From the NCBI GenBank assembly GCA_902489145.1, contig CABTYV010000003.1, positions 1 to 48,343 of the forward strand: DNA of 48,343 bases. Reading direction: 5' to 3'. This document shows, piece by piece, positions 15,418 to 24,411 of this stretch. A model generated the notes under the pieces. The model saw only the letters and a list, made by a program, of their open reading frames with translations, was not told where the DNA came from and ran no database searches. The DNA is from an uncultured Tissierellia bacterium (GTDB lineage: Bacteria > Bacillota > Clostridia > Tissierellales > Peptoniphilaceae). A program made the translations under genes and the position numbers. Positions within the stretch are counted from its first letter, which is position 1. Every line of letters begins with the position of its first letter.

Positions 15418-18400
15418 CTAAAAGCCACTGAGAAAGGACATCTGGTTGGACCTGGGATAGGCGTCCAGAAGCCCCCGCTCCTCCAGGCTCTCCATGCCCG
15501 CCCGGTTGATGCCCGTTCTTTTCTGAAAATCCTTCTTGGAGAGGAAGGGGCCCCTGGCCCGCTCCCTTTCAATCGACCGCCCGGTCGCTTCTGACACGGC
15601 ATCCAGGGCCGCCAGCGGCGGGAGGACTCGATGCTTTCCTTCAATCCGAAAGGTCGCCCCCGCTGATTGGAGAAGATCAATCGGCGCAAAGGAGAGCCCC
15701 CTGGCAAACATCTCCTCGATCACCTCCACCAGGGTGATCTTATTTTTATCGGGCTCCTCCGCCCGCTTCAATGCCTCCAACCCTTCCTGGACCTCCGAAA
15801 GAGACTCGAAAAGGAAGGCGGAGGAAAAATCGGCCAGTCGCTGGGTCAGATAGGTGGCGTAAAAAGCGGCGGGTGAATGAACCTTAAACCAGGCGATGCG
15901 GAAGGACATCATCACATAGGCCGCTGCATGCGCCTTGGGAAACATGTACTTAATTTTTTGACAGGACTCAATAAACCATTCCGGCACCTGGTGATCGCGC
16001 ATATGGGGCAGGAGGGCTTCCGGGATCCCTTTCCCCTTGCGGACCTTTTCCATGATCTGAAAGGCTTCTGATTTGTCCATGCCCATGCTGATCAGGTTGA
16101 TCATGATATCGTCTCTGGTACAAATGGCCCGGGACAGGTCAATGGTGCCCTTTCGAATGAGCTCCTGGGCGTTGTTCAGCCATACATCCGTCCCATGAGA
16201 AAGACCGGCGATGCGGATGAGGTCGGCAAAGGTTCTGGGCTTGGTGTCCTTCAGCATCCCACGCACAAAGTCCGTGCCGAACTCAGGAATGCCCAAGGAC
16301 CCATCCTGGTCGTTGGAATAAGGCGCTTGAATATCTAAGCTATCGGCGCTGGAGAAGAGGGCCATCGTCTTAGGATCATTGAAGGGAATGCTCAAGGGAT
16401 CAATGCCCGTCATTTCCTGGAGCTGGCGGATGATGGTGGGCGTGGTATGGCCCAATTCATCCAGTTTTAAAAGCTGCTCCTCCAAAAACTTATAGGAAAA
16501 ATGAGTGGTGATGACATCGCGGTTTGGATCATCGGCTGGGTACTGAATCGGGGTAAAATCCGTTACATCTTTATCCTGGGGGATGATGATGAGCCCCCCC
16601 GCATGTTGTCCCGTGGTCCTTCGGGTCCCCTCCATCTGGCGCTTGAGCAGCTGGACCCGGGAGGCCTTCAGCCGTCGGTCCTCCTCCGGTATATAAGCTG
16701 CTTCCTGGTATTTTTTGATCAGACCATAGGCCGTTTTCTCCTGAACCCCCGAGACGGTACCGGCTCGAAAGACCTTGCCTTTGCCAAAGAGCTTCTCCGT
16801 ATATTTATGAATCGTCGGCATATAAACGCCGGCAAAGTTCAGATCAATATCCGGCTCCTTATCCCCATCAAAGCCTAAAAAAACCTCAAAAGGAATCTCC
16901 TGGCCGTCCCTTCGCATCATCGTACCGCATTCCGGACAGGTCTTTTCTGGCAAATCAAAACCTGATCCAACTGAGCCGTCGGTGATAAATTCAACGTGCT
17001 TGCAGTGGGGACAAACATAATGGGGCGGCAAGGGATTGACCTCCGTGATGCCCGCAGCCGTGGCGACAAAGGAGGAGCCCACTGAGCCCCGAGAGCCCAC
17101 CATATAGCCATCCTCGTTGGATTTTTTGACTAGGCGTTCCGCAATCACGTAAAGCGGCGAATAGCCGTTGGAAATAATGGACGAAAGCTCCTTTTCCAGC
17201 CGTTTCTCCACTAAGGGTGGCAAAGGGGTCCCATAAAGCGCTCGCACGTTCTGATCGCAAAGGGCACGTAGCTGTTCATCGGAGCCCTCCACCTTCGGGG
17301 TGAAGGTCCCCTTTGGAATGGGCACAATGCTTTCCATGGCATCGGCCATTCGGTGGGGGTTGTCGATGACGATCTCTTCGGCCAAGGCCTGTGGCAGATA
17401 GGAAAATTCCTGAAGCATCTCGCTGGTCGTTTTCAGCTGGAGACGGCCGTTGGTGTCAAAGTCGAGATTGCGCTGGTAATTCACTAAAATATTGCGGGCC
17501 AGGCGCTCACCGGGGTCGAGATAGGTGGGCATGCCAACCGAACAGCAGCATTTGCCTGACTTTTTAGCCAAATCGATCAGCGTCCGAGTCATGGCGATAA
17601 AATGCGCCCGGTCCTCCGCCAATTCTTCATGAATGGCCCATTCCGCAAAGCAGGGTGGCTGCACCACGATGAAGTCTAAGTCCTCGATCAACTGCATCAG
17701 ATAGGCTTCCGGGTATCGCCTGGAAACCGCTTCAAAAAGGGCCGAACCGATAAAGCCTCCGGCATAGAGCAAGCCCTCATGATGTTTTTTCAGGTCCGAC
17801 GCCAAAATGCCCGGGCTGCGCCAGAAATAGGTCATATTCGAATCCGAAACCATCTCATAAAGGCCCTTGAGCGCATTTTGCTTGGCCACATAGATGAGGA
17901 GCTCCTCTTGCTCATGGCGGGCCAAGGGATAGGCAGAAGGAAGCTGGTTGATTTGATCGAAGGGCAAAGCACCGGCTTGAAATTCTGCTAATAAGACCAG
18001 GAAGGCTTCGGCCGTCGCCTTAGCATCATCAATCGCCCGATGGTGGTGAAAATCTGGCACATTGAGGTTTTTACAGATGGTATCGAGCTTGTGATTTTTA
18101 AAGTCCGGATGCAAGGCGCGGGAAAGGCCCAGGGTGTCGAGATAGACCGGTTCAAAGGGAAGACCCAGTCGGTAGGCATTTTCGCTGATAAAGCCCACAT
18201 CAAAATCGGCGTTATGAGCGACGAGGATGGAGCCTTGGGCAAAGGCTAAAAATTTTGGCAGGACCTGATCAATCCCTGCCGCATCGGCCACCATGGCATC
18301 GGTGATTGAGGTAAGCTCGGTAATCCGAGCCGGAATGGGCTTGGGTGGGCGAATAAAGCTCGAAAACTCGCCGATCTTTTGTCCGTCCCGGATCCGTACA

Positions 18401-19377
18401 GCTCCAATCTCAATGATCGACTCCTGAAAATGAGAAAAGCCGGTCGTTTCAATATCGAACACGGTAAAATCTCGTGCCGTTTTCGGAGCCTCTTTTTGAT
18501 AGGGATGGCTTAAGATCTTGTGTTGATCGGATAGGATCTTTGCATGGAGGCCATAGAGCACCTTGATGCCTGCCTTGGGGAGGGGAAATTGTACCAAGGG
18601 ATAGGCCTGAAGATTGCCACGGTCGGTAATCCCCACCGCCTCCATCCCGTACGCCTTCAAACGCTCAGGCAATTTTTGCGCTTCAATAAGCCCCTCCATG
18701 TTGCTCATTTGGGTATGAAGGGCGAGCTCAATGCGTTTTCTGGGTGCCGGGTCCTCTTTGATCGGCGCCAGAGCAGGCCTCAGGCCCTGGGCCATAAAAA
18801 CAAAGCTCTTCTGATAGCTGTCATATTGCACCTTGCCCCGGACCTGAACGTAGTGCCCTTCCGCAAGGTTGTCTAACAGCGATAGATCGCTGGCCTTCAC
18901 AAACATCTTAACCGCCCCGGTCGCACCCGACCTGTCATAAAGAATGAAGGAAAGAATCACCGTCCGATTCTTCGTCGTCACCGTTTCCAAGTCCATCAGA
19001 AACCCTTCAATCATACAGGGACCGGTGCCTTGATCCAAATCGGAGAGGCTCAGCAAAGGGGGCTCTTTTTTAGGAAAACGGCCTATGGACCAGCTGCTCC
19101 CGATATCCGATCGCTTTTTCTGCGCCCTTGGGGAAACGACAAAAGGTGCTCCATAAAAGCCGTCGGCCACCTCCACATGAAAAAAGACCGGGCAGGAGAA
19201 GGCCTCCGTCAAATCCCGGGTCCATTTTTCTTCAAGCGACGCATCCACCGGCTGGTCGATATAAAGCGCCAATTGTTTGGCCTGATCCTGGTAGATGGCC
19301 CGCAGGAGGGTCGGATAAGAGACCCCGACCTCCTGGAGTGGCAGAGACAAACGCTGAAAGAGCGCATCAAGCTTCAT
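15418..19377 (-). CDS. polC: DNA polymerase III alpha subunit, PolC type
   Basis: PolC is the main replicative polymerase of Bacillota with built-in 3'-5' proofreading. The 1319-aa protein has an N-terminal region, an OB fold (about 120-200), and a PHP domain split by the DEDD exonuclease (DIETTG at 308-313, HNADFDVGF at 388-396, HHHRAIDDAKAT at 444-455). The polymerase domain (GSRGSVGSS at 761-769, PDIDLNF with catalytic Asp pair at 842-848) and its zinc site (C789, C792, C814, C817) follow. It is about 100 residues shorter than typical PolC, mainly at the N-terminus. The PHP metal ligands are largely replaced: ALHT for HLHT at 219-222, TDR for TDH at 251-253, H278 for the usual Glu, GMPT for GDVH at 615-618. 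The ATG overlaps the ispG stop by 4 bases. Confidence 0.97.
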   Translation of the reverse strand: MKLDALFQRLSLPLQEVGVSYPTLLRAIYQDQAKQLALYIDQPVDASLEEKWTRDLTEAFSCPVFFHVEVADGFYGAPFVVSPRAQKKRSDIGSSWSIGRFPKKEPPLLSLSDLDQGTGPCMIEGFLMDLETVTTKNRTVILSFILYDRSGATGAVKMFVKASDLSLLDNLAEGHYVQVRGKVQYDSYQKSFVFMAQGLRPALAPIKEDPAPRKRIELALHTQMSNMEGLIEAQKLPERLKAYGMEAVGITDRGNLQAYPLVQFPLPKAGIKVLYGLHAKILSDQHKILSHPYQKEAPKTARDFTVFDIETTGFSHFQESIIEIGAVRIRDGQKIGEFSSFIRPPKPIPARITELTSITDAMVADAAGIDQVLPKFLAFAQGSILVAHNADFDVGFISENAYRLGLPFEPVYLDTLGLSRALHPDFKNHKLDTICKNLNVPDFHHHRAIDDAKATAEAFLVLLAEFQAGALPFDQINQLPSAYPLARHEQEELLIYVAKQNALKGLYEMVSDSNMTYFWRSPGILASDLKKHHEGLLYAGGFIGSALFEAVSRRYPEAYLMQLIEDLDFIVVQPPCFAEWAIHEELAEDRAHFIAMTRTLIDLAKKSGKCCCSVGMPTYLDPGERLARNILVNYQRNLDFDTNGRLQLKTTSEMLQEFSYLPQALAEEIVIDNPHRMADAMESIVPIPKGTFTPKVEGSDEQLRALCDQNVRALYGTPLPPLVEKRLEKELSSIISNGYSPLYVIAERLVKKSNEDGYMVGSRGSVGSSFVATAAGITEVNPLPPHYVCPHCKHVEFITDGSVGSGFDLPEKTCPECGTMMRRDGQEIPFEVFLGFDGDKEPDIDLNFAGVYMPTIHKYTEKLFGKGKVFRAGTVSGVQEKTAYGLIKKYQEAAYIPEEDRRLKASRVQLLKRQMEGTRRTTGQHAGGLIIIPQDKDVTDFTPIQYPADDPNRDVITTHFSYKFLEEQLLKLDELGHTTPTIIRQLQEMTGIDPLSIPFNDPKTMALFSSADSLDIQAPYSNDQDGSLGIPEFGTDFVRGMLKDTKPRTFADLIRIAGLSHGTDVWLNNAQELIRKGTIDLSRAICTRDDIMINLISMGMDKSEAFQIMEKVRKGKGIPEALLPHMRDHQVPEWFIESCQKIKYMFPKAHAAAYVMMSFRIAWFKVHSPAAFYATYLTQRLADFSSAFLFESLSEVQEGLEALKRAEEPDKNKITLVEVIEEMFARGLSFAPIDLLQSAGATFRIEGKHRVLPPLAALDAVSEATGRSIERERARGPFLSKKDFQKRTGINRAGMESLEERGLLDAYPRSNQMSFLSGF

Positions 19378-20432
19378 GACTCCATCCGATCTATTTCCTC
19401 TAAAAGAGCCGACAGGATATCCTCTCCCCGCACCTGGCGGATGGGCTTGCCTTTTTTAAAAAGCACCCCGAAATCCTTGGAGCAGGCGACCCCAATATCC
19501 GCTTCCTTCGCTTCTCCGGGGCCATTGACCGGACAGCCCATGATGGCGACCGTGAGGTTCTTCTGGATCTTCGCAAAGGCCTGTTCAGCCTCCTTTACCA
19601 GGCCAATCAGGTCGATGCGGGTTCTGGCGCAGGTGGGACAGGAAATGAGGTTGATGCCACTTTTTTTAAGCCCCAGTGATTTTAAAATTTCCATCCCCGC
19701 GCGGACCTCCTCGACGGGATCGCCTGTCAAAGAAACCCGGATGGTCTCCCCAATCCCCTCTTCTAAAAGCACGCCGATCCCAACCGCTGATTTGATGGTC
19801 CCACTATAAGGCGGGCCGGCCTCCGTCACGCCCAAATGGAGCGGATAGGGCGAGCGATGGCGAAACAGGCGGTTGGACTCGATCATGGTCCGCACATCCG
19901 AGGACTTGATCGAGACGGCAATTTGATCATACCCCAGCCGCTCAATGGCCCGGACCTCCTCCAGCGCCGAATAGACCAGTGATTCGGCGTTGACGCCGCC
20001 AAAACGTGCCAGAACGTCTTTATGCAGAGAACCTGAATTGACCCCCACCCGAATCGGGATCCTGCGCGCCCGGCAGGCGGCTACAATCCGGGCCAGGTCC
20101 TCCGGGCGCGTCAGGTTACCCGGATTGATCCTAAGGGCATCCGTCCCATGCGCGACCGCTAAAAGTGCCAGCTCCGGATCAAACTGAATGTCCGACACAA
20201 AGGGGATATGAGTCCTTTGTTGAATTTCAGGAATCGCTTCCGCATCCGCCTGGGAATTGATGGCAGAACGGGAAAGATCACACCCTGCCGCCTCAAAGGC
20301 CAAAATTTGCTGGACGGTCGCATCTACATTCTTGGTATCGGTATTGGTCATCGACTGAATGCTCACCGGTGCGCCCCCGCCGATTTCAAGCGCCCCTACA
20401 TGAAGCTTCTGAATCCTCTGCGCTTCGCACAT
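19374..20432 (-). CDS. ispG: 4-hydroxy-3-methylbut-2-en-1-yl diphosphate synthase (IspG/GcpE)
   Basis: IspG is the iron-sulfur enzyme of the MEP isoprenoid pathway that converts methylerythritol cyclodiphosphate to HMBPP. The 352-aa protein is of the short bacterial type. It starts with a TIM-barrel (SIQSMTNTDT, RINPGN) and ends with the [4Fe-4S] domain, whose ligands appear in CPTCARTR and MGCPVNGPGE (three Cys and a Glu). Two normally strict barrel motifs differ: RSAIN for RVAVP, and SDIQFD for ADIHFD. The start ATG 20432 is preferred to GTG 20435 because AGGAGG is better spaced. dxr, an earlier MEP-pathway gene often found between cdsA and rseP, is not in this cluster. Confidence 0.94.
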   Translation of the reverse strand: MCEAQRIQKLHVGALEIGGGAPVSIQSMTNTDTKNVDATVQQILAFEAAGCDLSRSAINSQADAEAIPEIQQRTHIPFVSDIQFDPELALLAVAHGTDALRINPGNLTRPEDLARIVAACRARRIPIRVGVNSGSLHKDVLARFGGVNAESLVYSALEEVRAIERLGYDQIAVSIKSSDVRTMIESNRLFRHRSPYPLHLGVTEAGPPYSGTIKSAVGIGVLLEEGIGETIRVSLTGDPVEEVRAGMEILKSLGLKKSGINLISCPTCARTRIDLIGLVKEAEQAFAKIQKNLTVAIMGCPVNGPGEAKEADIGVACSKDFGVLFKKGKPIRQVRGEDILSALLEEIDRMES

Positions 20433-20454
20433 CACCGTCCTCCTTTGCTTTCTA

Positions 20455-21456
20455 TTAACGGAACAAGGCCCAAATATCCTTCACAGAAACTAAGGCGATC
20501 AGGGCCAGAAGGAAAAAGAAGCCTACCATAGTAATCTTAGCCTCGGTCTCCTTGGCCAGGGTTTTGCCGGTCAGCTTTTCAATCCCGATCAGAAAGAGCT
20601 TCGACCCGTCCAGGGCAGGAATGGGCAAGAGATTAAAAAAGGCCAGGTTGAGCGAGATATAGCCTGTTAAGAAAAGGAGTGGAGACAGGCCCTCCTGGGC
20701 CGCCGTCCCAATGGCCTGCACCACGCCAACGGGCCCTGACACGGCAGATAGGGAAAGTCTGCCCGTGAGTAACCGCCCAATGGTCACAAAAAAGAGGCCA
20801 AGGAGGCGGACCATTTCCTGAAAAGCGCCGATGAGCGCATAAGAAGCATCCCGGTCCCGATCGGCCAAAAAGCCCAACACATAGGTCCCCTGTTCGGATT
20901 TGATGGGGCGCACCGTGACATCCTGGCTGGCATTGTCCCTCAAAAAGGTAACTTTTAATGCTTCTCCGTCGCTTTTTTGAATCATCCTCTGTAGCTGTTC
21001 GAAGTCTTCAATATTTTTATCATCGATCGCCGTGATCGTATCCCCTTGCATGAGCCCTGCCTCCTTCAAGGCGGAGGGCTCAGAAAAGCCGGCGATCCGG
21101 GGTACCGGTTTACCCGCAAAGCCAAAGAAAAGGGCAAAACAAAGATAGCAAATCAAAAGATTCATCATGGGGCCCGCCAAAATGGTAAGAAAGCGACTGC
21201 CCGCTGAGGCTTGATCAAAGCTATCTGCTACAGAAGAGGCCTCCTCCTCCCCCTCCATGGCGCAATAGCCACCTAGGGGCAAGGCACGGATCGAATACAG
21301 GGTATCCTTCTTTTTCTTTTGGAAAAGAGCCGGCCCCATACCAATAGAGAATTCATTGACCCGAATTCCCTGACTTTTCGCGACTAAAAAATGACCCAAT
21401 TCGTGAAAAAGGATCACCAACATAAAGACAATGAGTGCAGCAATTACTTGTGTCAT
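20455..21456 (-). CDS. rseP: Site-2 zinc metalloprotease RseP/RasP
   Basis: This intramembrane protease cuts membrane-bound anti-sigma factors and leftover signal peptides. The 333-aa protein has HELGH in the first membrane segment (residues 18-22), a PDZ domain (about 120-190, AGLMQGDTITAIDD), and the C-terminal LLPIPALDGS motif supplying the third metal ligand (usual form LLPIPALDGG). The frame is open upstream to 21546, but the start at 21456 (MTQVIAALIVFMLVILFHEL) fits the family. The ribosome binding site is only moderate (AGAAAGATGGA). It lies between cdsA and ispG; about 56 bases separate it from cdsA, and dxr, usual at this spot, is missing. Confidence 0.95.
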   Translation of the reverse strand: MTQVIAALIVFMLVILFHELGHFLVAKSQGIRVNEFSIGMGPALFQKKKKDTLYSIRALPLGGYCAMEGEEEASSVADSFDQASAGSRFLTILAGPMMNLLICYLCFALFFGFAGKPVPRIAGFSEPSALKEAGLMQGDTITAIDDKNIEDFEQLQRMIQKSDGEALKVTFLRDNASQDVTVRPIKSEQGTYVLGFLADRDRDASYALIGAFQEMVRLLGLFFVTIGRLLTGRLSLSAVSGPVGVVQAIGTAAQEGLSPLLFLTGYISLNLAFFNLLPIPALDGSKLFLIGIEKLTGKTLAKETEAKITMVGFFFLLALIALVSVKDIWALFR

Positions 21457-21512
21457 ATTCCATCTTTCTAATGCTTTTTTATAAGCCTCTGCTAAAAAAA
21501 GGGGGTGGGTGA

Positions 21513-22301
21513 CTACTTTAAGAGATAGAGGACCAGCGCAATCCACAAATAGGGAATGGTGAAAATCAGGGAATCAAACCGGTCCACAAAGCCTCCGTGG
21601 GAACGCAGAATGTGGGAAAAATCCTTGATACCGGATCTTCTCTTTAGAGAAGAAGCAAATACATCCCCCCATTGGGCTACTACTGAACCAATAGCGGCGA
21701 GAAGCAGCATGGCAGGCAAGGAAATTGCGGAAAAAAATGGCTGGGCCAGTCCACATAGAACCAAAGCGCCGACCACCCCACCCGCGCAGCCTTCCAGAGT
21801 CTTATGGGGAGAGATCTCCGTAAAATGTGTTTTGCCAAAAAGGCTCCCAATGAGATAGGCGCAGGAGTCCGTTCCCCAGGCGATCAAAATGCCCAAAAAG
21901 AGATAGGTCTGCTTATCGCGTGGAAAAAGGTAGACAAAGCAAAACAAGAGGGTGATGTAGTTGACGGCAAATAGCACCTGCATCAGATGCTGGAGGGATT
22001 TGTGCGGCTGAAAGGTGGAGGCGGCAAAGAGCAGAAGAAGAGCGGCCGCCCATACCCCTAGAAAAAGATGAAGCGAAGAAAGGTAACCCGCTAGATTAGC
22101 AAATAAATTGAGGGCCAGGCCCCAATACCGATAGCGAGTAGCCTGATAGGGATAAAAAGCGTGGAAGACCTCCTCCAGGCAGATGGTTGTCACCCCCAAT
22201 ACGCCAACAAACAGCAGAAGCCGGGACCGGGAAAAGATCACCACCAAGCTCAGTAAGAGAATCAGTAGCCCCGTAGCACTTCTGGAAAGGAGATTTTTCA
22301 T
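21513..22301 (-). CDS. cdsA: Phosphatidate cytidylyltransferase
   Basis: CdsA makes CDP-diacylglycerol from phosphatidate and CTP in the membrane, feeding PgsA among others. The 262-aa product is very hydrophobic with about seven or eight membrane helices. It carries the full C-terminal signature SSLKRRSGIKDFSHIL followed by SHGGFVDRFD, containing the metal-binding aspartates. It starts at ATG 22301 after TTGGAGGTG and overlaps uppS by 4 bases (ATGA). Length is normal. Confidence 0.97.
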   Translation of the reverse strand: MKNLLSRSATGLLILLLSLVVIFSRSRLLLFVGVLGVTTICLEEVFHAFYPYQATRYRYWGLALNLFANLAGYLSSLHLFLGVWAAALLLLFAASTFQPHKSLQHLMQVLFAVNYITLLFCFVYLFPRDKQTYLFLGILIAWGTDSCAYLIGSLFGKTHFTEISPHKTLEGCAGGVVGALVLCGLAQPFFSAISLPAMLLLAAIGSVVAQWGDVFASSLKRRSGIKDFSHILRSHGGFVDRFDSLIFTIPYLWIALVLYLLK

Positions 22302-23008
22302 TGCACACCTCCAAAACGTCGTTCTCGGTGGGCGAAGGCTTGACAGAGTCGGACCAGCTCCTTTTCGTCGAAATCAGGCCAGTAGTAGTCGCTAAAAGCA
22401 AGCTCGGCGTAGGCGGCCTGCCAGAGCATAAAGTTGGACAAGCGCATTTCCCCACCCGTCCGGATGATCAAATCTAGCGGGGGGAGCGCTGCCGTATCCA
22501 AATGGGCCGAGAGCGCTGCTTCGTCCAGCCTCTCGATCGAACGGCCCTCCTGTCCGTAGGCATGAACCGCCCGAATGATCTCATCTCGTCCCCCATAGTT
22601 CAGCCCGATATTGATGATCAGGCCGGTATTGTTCCGACTTTGCTCGATGGCATAGGCCACCGCCTGGCGGGTCGGATATGGCAAACGGCGAGGATCGCCC
22701 ATCATGGTAATCCTCGCCCCTTCCTCCATCAATTCGTCTAGATAACGACGCACAAAAAGGATCAGAAGCTTCATCAGCGCGGCCACTTCTTCAGGAGATC
22801 TTTTCCAGTTCTCAGTAGAAAAAGCATAAAGGGAAAGGGCCTTGATGCCCAAATGGTCGCAGGCGCGTGCGATCTTGACCACATTTTCGGCTCCGGCTCG
22901 ATGGCCCTCGCTGCGAGGAAGCCCTCTTTGCTCCGCCCAGCGTCCATTGCCGTCGAGAATGATGCCCACATGCGCCGGCACGCGTCCCTTGAAGACCTCT
23001 TCCGTCAT
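22298..23008 (-). CDS. uppS: Undecaprenyl diphosphate synthase (cis-prenyltransferase)
   Basis: UppS elongates farnesyl diphosphate with eight isopentenyl units to make the C55 lipid carrier for peptidoglycan and teichoic acid synthesis. The 236-aa protein has IILDGNGRWA with catalytic Asp19, GHRAGAENV, LYAFSTENWKR, and the C-terminal DLIIRTGGEMRLSNFMLWQ and AYAELAF motifs. All key residues are in place. It lies 15 bases after frr and overlaps cdsA, the usual order frr-uppS-cdsA. Confidence 0.98.
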   Translation of the reverse strand: MTEEVFKGRVPAHVGIILDGNGRWAEQRGLPRSEGHRAGAENVVKIARACDHLGIKALSLYAFSTENWKRSPEEVAALMKLLILFVRRYLDELMEEGARITMMGDPRRLPYPTRQAVAYAIEQSRNNTGLIINIGLNYGGRDEIIRAVHAYGQEGRSIERLDEAALSAHLDTAALPPLDLIIRTGGEMRLSNFMLWQAAYAELAFSDYYWPDFDEKELVRLCQAFAHRERRFGGVQ

Positions 23009-23023
23009 CCTGGCCCCTTCCTG

Positions 23024-23575
23024 CTAGACTTCCATCAATTCTTTCTCTTTTTTATCCCCCAGGCTGTCCACTTCTTTTACATAGCGGTCGGTCAATTCCT
23101 GGAGGTCATCCTCCGCACGATAACGGGCATCTTCTGCCATATCGCCTGCTTTTTCTTCTTTTTTGATCGCCTCCATCCCCTCTCTTCGAGCGTTGCGGAT
23201 GGCGACCTTGGCTTCCTCGCCGCGTTTGCGCACCTCCTTGACCAAATCCTTCCGGCGTTCCTCCGTCAATGCCGGGAAGGGCAGGCGGAGAATGGTCCCA
23301 TCATTGCCCGGCGTAATGCCCAAATCAGAGGCGATAATCGCCTGCTCAATGGGCTTGAGGTTATTTTTATCCCAAGGCGTAATGGTGATCAGGCGCGCTT
23401 CCGGCACATTGATCGTAGCAGCTTGCTTGATGGGGGTGGAGACCCCATAATAATTGAAAGTGATGTCCTCCAGAAGCTTGGGATTGGCACGACCCGCCCG
23501 AATCCGCTGCAGGTCATAATTGAAGGCGTCGACCGCTTTTTTCATCAAAGCTTCCATCGTTTTTTGATCGTACAT
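23024..23575 (-). CDS. frr: Ribosome recycling factor
   Basis: RRF, with EF-G, splits post-termination ribosomes for a new round of translation. The 183-aa product has the typical length and the helix-bundle sequence, including LQRIRAGRANPKLLEDI, YYGVSTPIKQAATINVPEARLI, and RKDLVKEVRKRGEEAKVAIRNARRE. It follows pyrH by 37 bases. No terminator lies between them. Confidence 0.98.
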   Translation of the reverse strand: MYDQKTMEALMKKAVDAFNYDLQRIRAGRANPKLLEDITFNYYGVSTPIKQAATINVPEARLITITPWDKNNLKPIEQAIIASDLGITPGNDGTILRLPFPALTEERRKDLVKEVRKRGEEAKVAIRNARREGMEAIKKEEKAGDMAEDARYRAEDDLQELTDRYVKEVDSLGDKKEKELMEV

Positions 23576-23612
23576 GACGGTTTCCTTTCTTTATTTGCTT
23601 GCGTTTCTTATG

Positions 23613-24320
23613 CTATCCGGTAATCCGGGTGCCGATTTTTTCTCCTGCAACCACGCGCTCCATATTTTTGGGATCATCAATCCCAAAGATGATGATGGGC
23701 AGGTGGTTGTCCATGGCCAGGGAAGTCGCCGTTGAATCCATAATCTGAAGATTTCGGGTCAATACCTCGCGGTAGGTCAACTCCGGCAATTTCTGAGCGT
23801 CCTTGAAGCGGTTGGGATCCTTGTCGTAAACGGCATCCGTCCCTGTCTTGCCCACCAGGATACAGTCAGCTCCGATCTCCAGGGCGCGCAGGGCCGCTGT
23901 GGTATCGGTTGAGAAATAGGGCAAGCCGGTACCAGCCCCAAAGATCACAATCCGGCCCTTTTCAATATGGTGCTGGGCCCGGCGACGGATATAGGGCTCG
24001 GCCACCTCCTGCATCTGAATGGCGGTCTGGACCCGGGTATCCAGGCCCAGGGCCTCTAAAGAAGCCTGGAGACGGAGGGCATTGATCACCGTTCCCAGCA
24101 TCCCCATGTGATCGGAGGAGGCCCGGTCAATGTTCGCCGAAGACCGCCCCCGCCAAAAATTCCCACCGCCCACGACGATGGCAATTTCCAACCCCTTGTC
24201 ATGGATGGCCTGAATCGAACGGCAAATCCGGTCAATCGTCTCATCATCCAGGCCCGTTTTTTGAGGGCCGGCCATGGCCTCCCCGGATAGTTTTAAAATA
24301 ATGCGCTGGTATGAAAACAT
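23613..24320 (-). CDS. pyrH: UMP kinase
   Basis: PyrH phosphorylates UMP to UDP, the first step toward all pyrimidine nucleoside triphosphates; the bacterial enzyme is a hexamer regulated by GTP and UTP. The 235-aa protein has ILKLSGEAM, VVGGGNFWRG, the DHMGMLGTVINALRLQ helix, FGAGTGLPYFSTDT, and KTGTDAVYDKDP. The frame is open back to 24359, but M at 24320 matches the family start and has AAAGGGGGC about 8 bases ahead. It is preceded by the tsf terminator and begins the pyrH-to-polC unit. Confidence 0.97.
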   Translation of the reverse strand: MFSYQRIILKLSGEAMAGPQKTGLDDETIDRICRSIQAIHDKGLEIAIVVGGGNFWRGRSSANIDRASSDHMGMLGTVINALRLQASLEALGLDTRVQTAIQMQEVAEPYIRRRAQHHIEKGRIVIFGAGTGLPYFSTDTTAALRALEIGADCILVGKTGTDAVYDKDPNRFKDAQKLPELTYREVLTRNLQIMDSTATSLAMDNHLPIIIFGIDDPKNMERVVAGEKIGTRITG

Positions 24321-24349
24321 AAACTGCCCCCTTTGCATGATCTGAGTAA

Positions 24350-24358
24350 ATTCTATCA
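24350..24358 (-). promoter_or_regulatory. Candidate extended -10 of pyrH
   Basis: Minus-strand TGATAGAAT immediately follows the T-tract of the tsf terminator. No good -35 exists (CGGACG at 18 bases matches 3/6). If real, the -35 region lies inside the terminator hairpin. Confidence 0.35.
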
Positions 24359-24359
24359 T

Positions 24360-24387
24360 AAAAAAGAGGGGGCGTCCGCCCCCTCTA
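24360..24387 (-). terminator. Intrinsic terminator after tsf
   Basis: Minus-strand AGAGGGGGC pairs with GCCCCCTCT around a four-base loop (GGAC), followed by six T. It is about 25 bases downstream of the tsf stop codon. Confidence 0.92.
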
Positions 24388-24411
24388 CGATTCTCTTATT
24401 TGTCCGATCGC

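Noticed and set aside
21457..21546. The 30 codons upstream of rseP as a remnant of dxr
   Set aside because: The short peptide has no recognisable Dxr motif and most of it overlaps the cdsA 3' end; the rseP start at 21456 explains the frame.
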